From Setaria digitata (Eukaryota > Nematoda > Chromadorea > Rhabditida > Setariidae), in contig RCAB01000081.1 in assembly GCA_003640385.1 (NCBI GenBank), positions 62,001 through 126,000 on the forward strand: a DNA stretch of 64,000 bases, in the 5' to 3' direction. This document shows positions 12,101 to 24,877 of the stretch, piece by piece. The notes beneath the pieces were generated by a model. It saw nothing but the letters and a program-made list of their open reading frames with translations, did not search any database and was not told the origin of the DNA. Position 1 is the stretch's first letter; every line of letters begins with the position of its first letter. A program made the position numbers and the translations under genes.

Positions 12101-15100
12101 CAGTTGGTGTAAGAAAAGAATGAAAATAACCTTTATTATGATTGATTGTTATGATTGCCTAAAGTCATTTCCAAACAAGAAATCTCTTACTTATTCAAAC
12201 AGTTCTCCGTCGATTAATTAATTACTTAGTCAATACTGGTCACTTTTTTTGTGTTAGTTAAATGAATCTTCCATCATTTCATCTTCATTTATTTGAATAA
12301 AATCAAAAACAAGAAAAATAGAGTGTTTACTTAATATTAAATCTTAACTCTTCTTATTTTAATACATTCAATTTACGTGATTCTTTTATGAAATTATCCT
12401 TCAAATTTGTTTTTGTCATAAGCACTTTTTTTTTTTGAAATTTTTGATGAAAACTTTTGCTCTTTCTTTCTTGGAATGAATTGCAAAATTCATAAGCACT
12501 TGAGGATATTCTCTTCATATGTTATAACTCATTTATTATTATCCATGTTATTGATTAACGCATTGATTATCAGTCGCGAAGTGGAATTCCAAACTATGAA
12601 ATAGTAAAATTTCCTTAGTAGCAAATGAAATTTAACCAGGAAACCTTTATTTAGCTACTACTGATTCTGCCACATAATTTTTTAGGACAACCTGAAAAGG
12701 CTCTTCATAACCGTTCACTTTGCGGCATTCTTCTTGTAATTTTACTCGTCTTTTGAGAGACCTCTCTTGTCATCCTGAAACATTCACCGTATTTTATATT
12801 CCTCAGTTGTCATCTCTGTTTTTTTATACCGTACCTCAAACCTACTCTGCCTTAGATCGTATTTTGTGTTTATAAAAGAATAGAATTCTCTCTAAATCTT
12901 CTACTGTTTTAGTTCCAGTTTTGGAAGCTCTGAATTTTCCAATCATGCCTGCGGAAAATGAAAATATTGCTAGCCATCCTGAATCAAGAGATAAATTTTC
13001 TTATCCGAAACATAATCTCAGCTTTATCACTAACGCTTACTTTTTTGTTTCATCCATCTCACCTTTTTACGTTACCTTTTTCGCGTAATTTAGTATTATC
13101 AACGCATGAGATAATCATTTTTCCTTTTCTTTTCCGATACTCAGCACTAAAATCGAATTTCCGAACAGAAACAGTTTTCATTAAACCACCTGAATCTGCT
13201 CAAATTAACTATCAAATTTTATTTTCCTCTTATTTCACAAATCACTGAAGTTTTCAGGAAAATGACCACGTTAAATTACTTTTGTTAATTAATTCTCCCT
13301 ATTTTCCTTTCGTTTAATCATATTAGTTAGCAAGCATTCATCTTTCAAATTCAAGAAATCAACAAACGAGATAAATATCTTTGAAAAAGAACAAATGTGT
13401 GTACCTATTTGCACTGCAGCATTTAAAAGCATTTCGGATAAATGAATCTTCCTTCGTTTCAACCAATTCTTAATTTCTGATTATTATCGGTGGTGGATTT
13501 TTCTCCTTCCTTACTATTATTTGTTGCTAATCATACCACATTAGTGCACTTTTTCAACTTCTCAAGAAGTGACATTTTCTTCTGCCAGCGTAAAAAAAAA
13601 AAAAACAAAATTTCTCTTTGAAAGGAACATTTTTCTCCCATCGATATTGCTAAAGAACGCCGAAGTTCGTACTTTGTTAATTTAATCTTTTTTTTTACAT
13701 TTTTTCTCACCACGATTGTTTTGCATGCCGAACAACACAACATTAGTAATTTTTTTCCCGTGAAACTCTAGTTATTTATTTCTACTATTGCTAGTATTAT
13801 TTCTACTATTGCTAATGATAGCAGCAAAGTGACAAAAAAATGGATGATACTGATAGCGATAGCATGAAAAATGATGAAAAGTGATAATAGTGACAAGAAG
13901 GAGCCAATCCATTGAAGATAAACAGGTAGGAACGGAATGCTTCTACGATTACGAAGCTTTTTTATTCCTAATTTCAGCTGAAAAATTTCTTATTTAAAAC
14001 ATTTAGTAACAACAAATGGTCTCAATAATAGTAATAATAAATAATAATAAACAACAATCAAAAAATTAGAAACAACGAATAATAAAAAATAGTAGTAAAT
14101 GATGATAATCAATTAATTAATCAAGAATTACTAGCAATATAGTAGTGAATTTAATAATTAATAATTTAATAATAATAATAATAATAATAGCGACAGTAAT
14201 AATAATATAAATATAAACATGAAAATGATGGAAATAGTCTTAATAATGGCAATATTAATAGCAATAGTATTAGAAATAATATTATTATTAAAAACGAATG
14301 AATGCCTCAATAACTTAAATTATTCTTGCAGTGCAATATTTTTAATTTAAGCTACCACGAACTATGCCTATATTTATTTCATTTTGAACAGACTATGTCT
14401 CTATTGGATTGATTGATTATGATTCTCCATTCTGATAATATATCAGCTTAAAATGGCGATTAGCAATTGATTAATCGACGAGTCATTGATATTTCCTTGT
14501 TTTTTTTTCTTTTATTTTTTTGTTATGGCTAAACAGAATGTATGGCATGCTTATAAGTTTGAAAAAGAATGATGAAATATTCGATAAATTGTGCTGCAGA
14601 GACTCTTTATCACTTTAATTAATATGTTCCAGTAAAATATTCCCATGCTCAAATTTTTCCTTATCTTTTCATATTTCATGGTGAAAGTATTAGCAAGCAA
14701 ATGAAAAAGGAAACGAAATATTCAAATTTCAAATTTTTAATTTTTTTTCTTTCTCGAAACGATATAATGAGGTGATTACTAGCCTGCTCTATATTATCCT
14801 CGTATTATTTCCACGCTCTGTGTTTCGTATTTTTGAAAATTCCTTCCCTTTTCATTCTACAAGTTTTGTTTTCGCTTTTTTTCAGAATGGCATCGGAAAT
14901 ATCATTCAGATTAAATTATAATGCGAAATTTCCCTCTTCTTTTCTTTTCTACCTCTTCCATAGCAATATTTACAGAGTAGTTCTTTTCCTCTTCATCTCT
15001 GGATTGTTTGTTTCGCGATGATTTATGTTTTGGTAAAGAATTCATTGAGTAATTTCGAAAGTTGAAAATAATTTAAGCTTAATTGACGAAGAACAGACTG

Positions 15101-16288
15101 GCTGCTAGCATAGTCTTAAAACAAACGCACATAGATCACTGTGACAGAATCTCAACTTTATTCGTTCCTAATATTTCCTTCCTAGAAGAAAAAAAAGGAA
15201 AAATAAATAAATAGGTGGAAGAAAGACTTTCTCGAAGATTGCGTGAGGATTTAAAAAATCTTTTTTTTTCTAAAATATTTCTCACTTTGAAAGGAAAAAA
15301 AGGAACTGAAAATGGATTTTTCAACATTGTTGGAAAAAAAGCTACGATTGATAGTAGAATCTGAAACAAAATTAAATTTATTTGTGTGATTTTATCATTT
15401 TTTTTTTCATCTGAAGTTGATTGTTTGTGAAACGATCTGAATACCCAAAGAATTTTTTTCCCAGCTGAAACTTTTATTATTGATTGCCGAAAAACAAAAA
15501 CTTATTGTAGAATTTAGTTCTGTTTCCTGATCCTTCCTTTAACCTTATAAAAGTGAATACATAGACTGAAAAGAACAAAATTAGTTTTAAATTAAATTAA
15601 TTCTTATAAAAAGAGATGATAAATACTTCAACTAATATGTTCATATATAAGAATGGTTTGTTAATATAATTCATTTCTGAAGTCCAATTTCTTGTTATAA
15701 TAATATAATGGTTCCGTAGTTTTCGGATTTTCTTAACAAAAAACCTTCAAATTTTTTTTTAAACAACTGACTAAAGGATTAGCATAGTTTATGCAACAGA
15801 AATTTGTTGTTATAAAAACAATCACTTCTCCTGTTCTTTAAATTTCAGTTTTTGTTTTCTTTCTCTCTTTTATTTTTGCTTTTTCGGATAATTAGAAAGA
15901 CATATGCATTTGATATAGAAAAAATTTTATAGCATCGTAAAAAAGTGATATATAGCAATTGTTTATGGGACTAGTTCATATTGCATGCATGTAACTAGTG
16001 GTAGAGAGATATTCGTTTACTTCATTTTTTATTTTTCGCTTTATCACAAATATCTTAAGATAATAATTAAGAGACTTGATTTCCGATGAAGGTTAAGATG
16101 TGAAAATTGTCAATGTTTTCAGTTTTCCCCTTCTTCCCTTTTCTTTTTGAGACGTTGAATTTGAGCACATTTTTTTTTTTTTTTTGCTCTTTTTTTCTTG
16201 CAATCGAATGTGTAAGAAAGCATTTGCACTGTTTATTTTGAATGAATTATGTAAATTATTAATTAAATTAATGCAAATAATTTCAGTG
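9128..16288. other. Large intergenic region upstream of the GPCR
   Basis: These 7.2 kb contain no gene I can support. I noted a short direct repeat of TTATTTCTACTATTGCTA (about 13775-13815) and a degenerate AAT/ATA trinucleotide zone (about 14020-14290). Low-complexity open frames are also present, such as 12958-13248 on the plus strand. A 35-codon open stretch on the minus strand (about 12633-12740) has a coding-like composition but no confident splice partner. The interval may hold regulatory DNA for the GPCR, but nothing specific is visible. Confidence 0.5.
14020..14290. repeat. Degenerate AAT/ATA trinucleotide-rich zone
   Basis: Runs such as AATAATAATAATAATAAT and interspersed ATAATAAT, AGTAATAATAA and ATTATTATT extend over about 270 bp. 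It is an imperfect, decayed microsatellite. Confidence 0.8.
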
Positions 16289-19191
16289 ATGAGTTGGGCA
16301 GTTCAACAAATAGCATTGTATACCGTTTGCATTCCAGTCATTCTCGTTTTATGTCTTCTGGCTGCATTCTGTAACATCTTGGTACTTCTGGCTCGAATAC
16401 AAATTAAGCACCAAAGTGGTGCTCTCGAATTAACCTTTTCATTGGCTGCTTCCGATATTTGGACATCTGCTGTTGTTGTTGCTTCATTATTTCGTAATTC
16501 ATATATGCCGGTTGTTTTGGATATTAATTATTCATCTGTATGCTTCTCACTTACTTTAGAGGTAATAAATTAATTTAAAATTACAATTTGTTGATAATAA
16601 AACTGATAATAAAAAAAACTATATTACGAAATTTCTTGGAAGGAAAAGTTGAAAATAATGAAAATTTGAAACTTTTATCGAAATGATAATCAGCAAATGA
16701 TAAATTACTATTAGCAGTTACCGATTTTTTATTTTATTTGTTCATTTCTCACATATTTTATGTGTGAAAAAAAAGCTTTCATCATAATTTCATTTGATGT
16801 ACTGATAAAATGGAAATATTAAAAATTAAATTTCACTATTTTTATCGAAATTAGAAGGCGTTAAACGATCATTTACGGCAAGCATTTAATGTTATTATCA
16901 TCTTAGGATCGATAGGAATTGAAATGAATGAAAAGTTTTGTTCTGTGAGATTCATTAAATAGCATTTAAAATTAAAAACTAAGCAAATATTTATGGAGGA
17001 TAATATAATTGCACGTGAAGCTGACTGGTAAGGATAGAGTGCCATTTGATCTGATCATGAGTTAGTGATGTGACTAAAATTATTAAAAAAAAAAAGAAAA
17101 AGAAAAATAAAAGGCGAAGTAATTTTTACATAGTTCATAAATAGCCTCATTATAACAATTTTTGCATAACCATAAAAAATTGTTTTGATTTTCGTTCAAA
17201 CAGTTCCGAAAAAAAATTTCTTTTAGAAGAAAAAGGTAAAGTAAATTCTATTTTCCTTAATTTTAGGATGATTTTTCAGTCAAAAAAAGAACTTTTTTAA
17301 TTGCTGTTGTATGTTTTTTTCTACATTTGAAAATATTTATATATTCCCTATAAACTGATGAGATATCTCTTCAAAATTATTTCGCTATTCTTCATTACTT
17401 TGATGAAACAACCATTGCAAAAATGAATTTTACGCTGAAAGTATTCTTCCAGTTTCTACTTACAAATACGCAAGTAGGGAGTAAAAACAGATTAAGTTTG
17501 AATTTTCTGAAATTTCAACAATTGTTACTCGGCTCATTAAATTTTTGCAGTTTTTCAAATCAGTAAAAAATTTTCTAAAAATTATTTGATGAATTGCAAT
17601 CAACACCATTCTACTATTAGTTTAATAATAGCATTTTTTCTTTTAATTCTAGGCATTTCGTACAGGTGGCTTACTCACTGGTCTTCTTCATTTGTCAACA
17701 TTGGGATTTTATCATTTGATATCAATTACGCATCCCTTTGATCATAGCAAACTTTTGAATCGATCTAGGACTCATTTAATTATTGTGTTAATTTGGCTTC
17801 TACCACCATCAGCCCTCTTACTATACTTCTCGGCCTGGCCTAACCAAGGATATCGGATTAAAGATTGCTTGATAATCGAATTTTATGATAAACTTTATTT
17901 CCGAATGATAATTTCGATTCTGATTATGGCACTTATGCTCAGCACTGGACTGATGTATTGGAAGTTGCTGAAGAAGCTAAATAAAGTTTGTCAAAACTAA
18001 AATCTTTCAATTCTAAAAACTTTGCTAATCAAATTTAAATTGAACTTTTTGTTTACCGTTTTTTCAATATGCGGCGTTAGATTTTGAAAAGAACGAAAAA
18101 ATAAGTCATTTTGTTTAAATTTTGGCTCATAGAGCACTACAATTTCAGCAAAACTAGAGATTTTAATAAGTTTATTTAAAAAATTGGGCAGCATGAACAT
18201 TGCAACAAAAAGCCTTCTGCTTTTCACTTTTTTGTTTTAAATAATCAATCTAGAAAACTCTGTATTTTCAAACTAGCGATAAAATTTAAGCAAAAAATTG
18301 TTTCAGAATTATTAATTTTTACTTTACAGTCAGATTTTTGTTTTTGATTTTGGCTTCTGAAGTTTGAAATTCAATTTATTTATGGAGGATCAAACTTCAA
18401 AATCCTTATAGTAAAGCTGCTTTATTCTTTTTCATACTATAAAATTGCTACTTGAAGAAAAAGACTTTAACAAAAATGAAAATTTCATTCAGAGTTTTTC
18501 AAAATCAACGTCGACAACACGTAAACGTCGTACAGTCATCACATCAGGTCTCATTTTCGGGACGTTCTTAATTGGTTGGTTGCCAGCATCGTTACTTTAT
18601 GTGCTTACTGCTCAAGGCATGCCTCTCTATCAAGTTCGGAGTATTTGGTTAAATGTATTTGCATTAACGACATTAGTCTTGATCATGATTAAATCGGTCA
18701 CAAATCCGATCATTTATGCTACAAGGTAGATTCTTTTTCATTTTTCATTAAAAGCAAGCAATTGGAAAAGCTGCTGAAACAAGTTCAGTAGTTAAAATAA
18801 TAGCGGCGAAGTTGAAAGTTTCGTCTTACTATCGTCTTACTGTTATTTAAGGCCTTGTTGATAATCAAGATAATCAATCTTACTAATTAAAACCAGTGTT
18901 TAACTACCAAGTCATCAGAAAAAATCATGATACATGAAGGAAATCAATGAAATAAAAGTTCCAAATAGTTACGATGTCACTGAAACTTAATCTTTTCCTT
19001 ACTTTCTCTATACTACTGCTTGCTATCTTTGATCATTATGAAAATTACTTTCTAGAATCCCGGAAGTTCGACATTTGATTCATGAGTGGCAAAGTCACAG
19101 CAGTATTAGCAGGATTAAGAAGAACAGTGCTAAAAGGAACACCCAAGAAAAAGAAACATCATTTTGTAAAAATGGAATTGATAAAAGTTAA
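16289..19191 (+). CDS. Class A (rhodopsin-like) GPCR lacking the DRY arginine
   Basis: The exons are 16289-16561, 17653-17985, 18493-18725 and 19056-19191, giving 324 residues with seven hydrophobic segments. TM1 contains FCNILVLLARI (the conserved Asn), TM2 LAASD (the conserved Asp) and TM7 NPIIYATR (an intact NPxxY). TM6 has GWLP where CWxP is usual. At the end of TM3, counting back from the conserved HPF, the DRY triplet reads YHL. The chosen ATG lies two bases after a perfect acceptor (AATTTCAG), so it is probably a trans-spliced start; an upstream in-frame ATG at 16184 would add 35 residues without a recognisable role. Exon 3 starts at 18493, because TTCATTCAG is a good acceptor and restores phase 0. 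The third intracellular loop is short and basic (TTRKRRTV). The ligand is unknown and the subfamily was not identified; it could be a peptide or amine receptor. Confidence 0.85.
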
Positions 19192-21757
19192 TTAAACTAA
19201 ATTTGATGAATGAAAAAGGATGTCAATGAATTTTGCAATAAACAGAAACTGGAAGATCTCCGATTTATAACTGTGTCTTTCTTCATTCTTTTTAAGAGAT
19301 AAAATATAATTCCATTTTGTATTATTTCACATTTGTAAAATGAAAGAGATAATTCTTGTAAATATTGTTTATACTTCAATACAAAACATAAAATGAATAG
19401 CTATTGTCCCGATTAAGCCGTCATCTATTGCGCAATTAACTCATCAATTAGCAATTAAAGTTTTAATTAAGGACAATTATCATTCTAGTTTAAAACAAAT
19501 AGCAGATTTTGTAGCCTCTTGAAATGCATCATACTGCAAAGGTATAAAAACTGGAAAATTTAATAAAAACAAAATTAATATAATACAGCATGGAAGTTTT
19601 TATACTTTTGAAACATACATCGAATTAAAGAAGTACTAGTTGAAATTTAAAAATTAGGCCTAAAAATTCGAAAACTTTTAATTTCATCAGAATTCCATTA
19701 ATGTTATAAAATAAATTCCAAATTTTCAAGGTTATTTAGCACTTTTAACTTAAAAAAAAAAAAAAAAAATGTAGAACAATAAGGTCTTATGAAGGTTCAA
19801 ACCTATCTTACTATAGACTATTCCATAACTGAAACAAAAATCAAATAAAAATGAAAAGAATCACTTTTACTTGTTTTGGTTTGTTTAATGGATTAGTGAT
19901 TTCGATATTCCAGCCTTTTTGTCTTATAACTGAAAAAATAATAGCAGGCAAATAAATGCCAAAGAAAAAAATGATCATTTCTGTAAACAAAAGCGCATTA
20001 TCACCCACTATTTGTTGGCAGGAAGGTATAACTTAATCAGTCCAGAAAAAGTTATTTTTACAAAGAAAGCAAGGCGAACATAATTGCCTTTAATAACTGG
20101 CTTGAATACAATTCACCTTAATAACTAAGGTGAACCAGTCATTTACTAAATGCTTAAAAACTAATTCATCATGTGGACATCTTCAGATTAAAAGGTTGTT
20201 TACGCTTGAGGAAAACAGTGGAGGTTCTTTTCTATTCCTTCTTTTCAGAAGTAATCTAGATTTCTCCAAGAGTCAATTTGAACAATTTCGATGCATATAA
20301 GACAAATTTTCTGGTACTCATTAATTTCTCTGCCGATGATTCTCGACCTTCTGATCATACTGATCTTGTCATTGGTGTTTCATTTAAGAGAATAAAACAT
20401 CAGCACTCAAACTGTTTTATTAAAAAGTAACTTAATCAAGGACTTAATAGAATGATAATATTTTATTTCACCGAAACATAACCAAAAGAATTTAACACCA
20501 GTTGTAAAGCATACGTTTATTATAAAGAAGCAGTTAAAGCGTTTTACAAATAAAGAAAATGATACAAAAGAAAGACTGAAGCGCCTTAAATTCCATGCAA
20601 AATAATAGCTGTTTGTAAATTATCAATTTTCAAATTTAATAGCTTTCAAAATTGTGAAATAAGTTGAATGAAAATTAATCATTATGAAATTAAACTTGTT
20701 CCAAAAAACTTTATTTTATTTTATTTTTTTAAAGTAACACTATAAATAGATATAAAAACAAATCTGACCAAAGCAATAGCACAAAATTACTAAATGCAAA
20801 AAAAAAAAAAAAAAGAAAAATGTCTGAAAGATTCACCATAAAAATAGTAAGCGCTTCTTTGCAAGCATCGATTTTTTGCCTTCATTCATTCCTTCAGTCC
20901 AAATTTTATAGTACATTTCATTCATATATTAATTCCTTTATTTTCATATATTCTGTTTTATTTACGCTTCTCTATTTCAACTTCGTATACACCAGTTATT
21001 TCTCATTCTATTCACCTTTGTTTTTATCTCAATTTTATGCGACGGAAATGTTTCCCGCAAAATCTCAAAGTTTTTTTATCTTTCCTGTAAAATTATAACC
21101 TTCGATGTATCTACTTAAAAACATTTTCGATCAATTATTACCCAATACTTATAACGCCTACACTACTATTTACCCAAAATTACAAGGAGTCAGTAGTGTT
21201 GAGGACCTTCCAGTCTCAGTCGTAGTCTCTCATTAGTCTCCACTCCTTAACTGCTATGGTCTACTTGCTCGTTTTTTTTTTTTTTTTTTTTTGTTTGCAG
21301 TATTTTGCTGGTAGTTTATTACTCCTTATTAACATTTATTGAAATAAAATAGTTTGCTCAACTTGGCATCATTTTCGAAGGTAAGAGCCATCAATTTTTT
21401 CAAATAAGATGTACATATTCTGGGTTGAATGAATAGATTGGGTAAAAAAATAGGTGAGCTAACTCAGGGAACTTCAAATTCAGGTTTGGAAGTTGTCGCA
21501 AGACCAATTGTTCTCGAGTTGTGACCGAGGTCGGAAAATATCTCTACTCAATAACGTACATTTATTTTGTCAAAATTTTAACCGTAGACTTTCTTTTTTA
21601 CAAGAAGCTGTTAAACCGATGAGTTAAATACACAGATTAGTTTTGGATGCAAATGGTATAATGAAAGAAATTGATAGGACTGAAAAAAAAAAGATAGTTC
21701 TGAGGAAGCGGCAATAATTAATAAATTAAGACTGAGCTGATAAAGGAATGGCAATAA
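19192..21757. other. Intergenic region
   Basis: 2.6 kb with no supportable gene. There is a small inverted repeat (CACCTTAATAACTAAGGTG, about 20116-20134), long A and T homopolymers (for example near 19752, 20799 and 21272), and low-complexity open frames that I reject. Confidence 0.55.
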
Positions 21758-21815
21758 TCAATGAACTAAGACTGCGCCTAATAAAGGAATGGCAATAATT
21801 AATGAACTAAGAGTG
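21719..21815. repeat. Tandem repeat of about 40 bp overlapping the 3' end of the GPI-protein gene
   Basis: Three imperfect copies of a unit of about 40 bp beginning GGCAATAATNAATGAACTAAG lie head to tail. One and a half copies are inside the last exon of the minus-strand gene at 21758-22623 and encode its hydrophobic tail and stop codon; the rest lies beyond the stop. Confidence 0.8.
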
Positions 21816-22623
21816 GAACTATAACTACTGCTGAGTGTTACAAACACTCGTGGTGTTCCTAGCATTTTTTGACGACCTGAATAGAAATTTCGTAAATCTT
21901 CTGAACAGTGTTCTCCCTGAAATGCAATAATAACGATTTGCTCACATTTTCATGCTATCGAAAAGACACTATTCCAGTTCTACCTATTTCGCACTAAAAA
22001 TTCAAGCCTAGTGTATAAAAAAGGAACAACTTTAAGCAATTACTAACCTACACTGAAAGTCCCTAATTTATCAGCCTAGGCAAGTAAGTCACTTCTAAAA
22101 ATTACTTACTAACCTGACAACAGCAATCACCGTTAGCAGCACACACAACAGCACCACCAACAAACAGATCCATCCCACGACAAACTTCATGGACATCCTC
22201 CTCAATACAGGTCATTTCTACACCTTCTTCGTCAACTCGTGAGCCACACGCAGCACAGCTGGAACGTTTGTACCATTCTTCCGACGTTGGATAGAATGAC
22301 TTGTTCAAACCTTTTCGACGGCTATTTCCAATCCACTGTTGACGATACACGTCACAGGTGACACCTGGCGTATAACTTATTCACTGGCAACGCTTGGGCA
22401 GATTGCTAAAGGTATTTTCAGTACCTTTTTCAGACTGATAGATGCTTCCGAGAAAGTGTTCACGTAGCTCATCGTAGCAGTTGGTCGAAGAGCAACAGCA
22501 AAGGTTGAGACCACAGTAGGTCGAATTCCTACTACACATCACTCCTGCAACATTGTATCCTTGATTTAACAGGAAGTAATTTCTTGCTAGAAAGAAAAGC
22601 AGAGAAAGCAGCAAAGAGACCAT
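21758..22623 (-). CDS. GPI-anchored Cys-rich surface protein, probable ET module
   Basis: The exons on the minus strand are 22623-22425, 22364-22114 and 21916-21758, giving 202 residues. A signal peptide (core VSLLLSLLFFLA) precedes the Cys-rich part. That part has two CCC-x4-type motifs, LCCCSSTNCYDELREHF and DCCCQGEHCSEDLRNFY, which are clearly homologous to each other. A CxxC (SCAACGS) and other cysteines lie between them. The C-terminus (LSSLIIAIPLLGAVLVH) is hydrophobic after a Ser-rich stretch, as in GPI-anchor signals, so the mature protein should sit on the outer membrane face. The CCC-x-x-x-x-C ending recalls the nematode ET module, and more loosely Ly6-type folds. The first module is cut short, keeping only its C-terminal part. 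Exon 1 to exon 2 uses a 60-nt intron (GTACTG...GCCAG) that removes an in-frame TGA at 22383-22381. Without splicing the protein would end after 80 residues. The third exon follows a strong acceptor (GCATTTCAG). Confidence 0.7.
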
Positions 22624-23890
22624 TTGGAAACCATTCTATCCGTCACTATGAACATGAATGATCGTGAAAACACAGGACAAAAGAGCAAACCGTAAAATTC
22701 TTTTAGAGTTTTACTCTCCACCGATCCATAGCGACGACATCCACTCATGAATTTGTTCAAGTGAACAGCTCCAAAACATAATGAACAGTTGGTTGCCTAG
22801 GAAACTGTTTTATTAGTAGGCCAAAAAAAAGTCACGAACTAATCAACTTGGATGAACTCTCAATTTCAACTGTAAGAGTTCAGGAACTTTACAACACGTA
22901 ATTTTTAATAAATTTGTAATTTTCCAATAAAACTGCTTCCAAAGGAAAAGAAAATTCTCCACTTTTCCTGTACTAAAAATGATATGTCCTCATCCTCATC
23001 TTCGTCAGCTGATAAATCTACGAACCAAAAGAACACTTTTCGGTACTGTGCTTATTCCTGAAGATCTATCTCTTTCCAGCTTCTTTAAATCCTGTGAATA
23101 AACGTGGCAAATGTAGCATAACACTGTATTCCTCCCAATATTCACCAAAATAACACAACACAATAACAACCGCATTTATCAAAATATATTTCAACAATAA
23201 CCTAAACCAGAAATTACTCTAGATTTTAAAAGTTCAGCAACCTGTAGAAGGGAATTAACTCTTTAAAGTACCCAATCAATGCTTCATCAGACTATTTAAT
23301 ATTCGAATTCAAAATGCACAGCTGCAAATCCTGTGTGAAGGGAAACAATTTCGCAGATACTATGAAAGTTCTTAGAGCATTAGTTCTAAGGTACAAAGTC
23401 TAATTTACACCCAAATATCTCCTCCCACTTTAGCCTAGGTAAAACTAAAGAACACGTTGAGATACGCTGTTGATATTTGAAGGCTTCCAATTATTAATTC
23501 GTAAGTCGAGTACTCTGTGAAAGCAGTTAGAAAAAAACATTTTGAGTATAAAAATCTTTTACAGTTTTATTAGTAGGAGTCTGCGAATGCAAGAAACAGA
23601 TTTACATTCTTTATTAGGAAAGCACAAGGAACGTTTCCACTGGGAAAATTTTTTTATATAGGAAGCACAAATTGCGCAATCCATCAAAACACTTCAGCAC
23701 AAATGCCTTGACTACAATTTATGTCCGGAAAAATATACAGACTGGAATAGAAAGGAAAACTATTTTTTTTACATGAATAAGGAGCTCTTAAAAAAAAAAA
23801 TAAATAAATAAATCATCCAATCAGTGCAAAAATACTTTTTGAGAATTTGGAAACAAACCAGTCATTCCCACTTGTCATAAATAGACATAT
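22624..23890. other. Intergenic region
   Basis: 1.27 kb between the ends of two minus-strand genes; no supportable gene and no RNA gene seen. It would include the promoter of the GPI-protein gene and the 3' flank of sdhd-1. Confidence 0.55.
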
Positions 23891-24877
23891 TTACAAAGAC
23901 CAGACCAATTCAAATGCTTTTGTTATTCCAACATCGTAAGAGTTGAAGTGCAGCAAACCAGCAAGAAGGCAAATGCTAAGTATATATGCAAATGGTCCTT
24001 GAACGAATTTCGCCAATGCTGGACCAAGCACATATGGACGACCATAATCCTGAATCCACAAAGATAAGTATTATATTTTGAGTAAATTTCAATTCCGAAA
24101 TCAAATTAATAATATCTAATCGTACATTAGGCATACCTTCCAATGTAACTTTATGCACAGTTCCGTTAGGACATTTGCTGCTCTCTTTTTTGATGAGCAA
24201 GCTTTTTTTTCCTTCAAATCAGGGTCGATATGCTGTCTACTGCATAATGCAGGTTGGATCTATTGCGCCTGCTCAGACCTTCTCTGATCAGGTGTAGGTG
24301 ACATCATCGATACTACGCATTTTTCAGCAACATTAATGAAAAGCAGCTGAAAAGTAAGGTGTAAAATTTACACTCAGTACACCATGCAGACCCCAATGAA
24401 CGTGAAGCGTAATTGCAACTGCCAAAGCGGTATCCATAGCAAATCCATGGATAAAGTACGAAGTTGGAAGAAGTGGTAACATCGCAATCGAAAAGTATTT
24501 CTCGATCTTGAACATCGTCGAATGGTCATGCGTCTCTTTGAATGTCTTCCGGGCACTAAAATTAATTAATTTAATAGTAGTTCAAGTTAAGAGCAATGCG
24601 ACATTCTTCTCAGTGCACTTAGGTATTAGCAAAAATAAAAAATTAAGGTGGAGGTCATAACCTTGCAGACGAAAATTGACTGAACCATTATGTTTGATTT
24701 TTGAATTGTTTCAAATCGAAAAGCATTAGGTGGACAAAATTTACAAGAAAAAAATACTTACGCAACAGGATCAAACTGTGGAGGACCCCGTACTACTCCC
24801 GCAACAGATCGTTGCACCAGGAGGGGATAAACAAATCGTGCTTTTCCCGATACGAGACGACTTGTAGCCGAGAGCAT
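23891..24877 (-). CDS. sdhd-1: Succinate dehydrogenase cytochrome b small subunit, mitochondrial (SDHD)
   Basis: This is the small membrane anchor of complex II (succinate:quinone or fumarate reductase) in the mitochondrial inner membrane; with SDHC it binds haem b and quinone. The exons are 24877-24762, 24555-24372 and 24049-23891, giving 152 residues. The first 35-40 residues are basic, with Ser and Arg, as in a mitochondrial targeting peptide ([16 protein letters not shown]). The core has three membrane segments. [15 protein letters not shown] leads into TM1, [16 protein letters not shown] contains the haem-ligand His region and the Asp-Tyr of the quinone site, and [17 protein letters not shown] ends the protein as in SDHD of other animals. 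The start ATG lies directly after a TTTTTCAG acceptor with no coding exon upstream, so it is probably trans-spliced. The gene is divergent from mtrr-1, which starts 303 bp away. In parasitic nematodes complex II subunits can serve fumarate reduction under low oxygen; which mode applies here cannot be read from this subunit. Confidence 0.96.

Noticed and set aside
12633..12740. 35-codon minus-strand stretch with coding-like composition
   Set aside because: Too short, bounded by TGA upstream, and no acceptor of good quality; kept only as a remark in the intergenic entry.
12958..13248. 96-codon plus-strand frame rich in Phe, Leu and Ser
   Set aside because: Low-complexity translation of T-rich DNA with no family likeness or splice context.
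20820..21098. 92-codon plus-strand frame
   Set aside because: Phe/Ser/Tyr-rich translation of AT-rich DNA after a long A run; no supporting signals.
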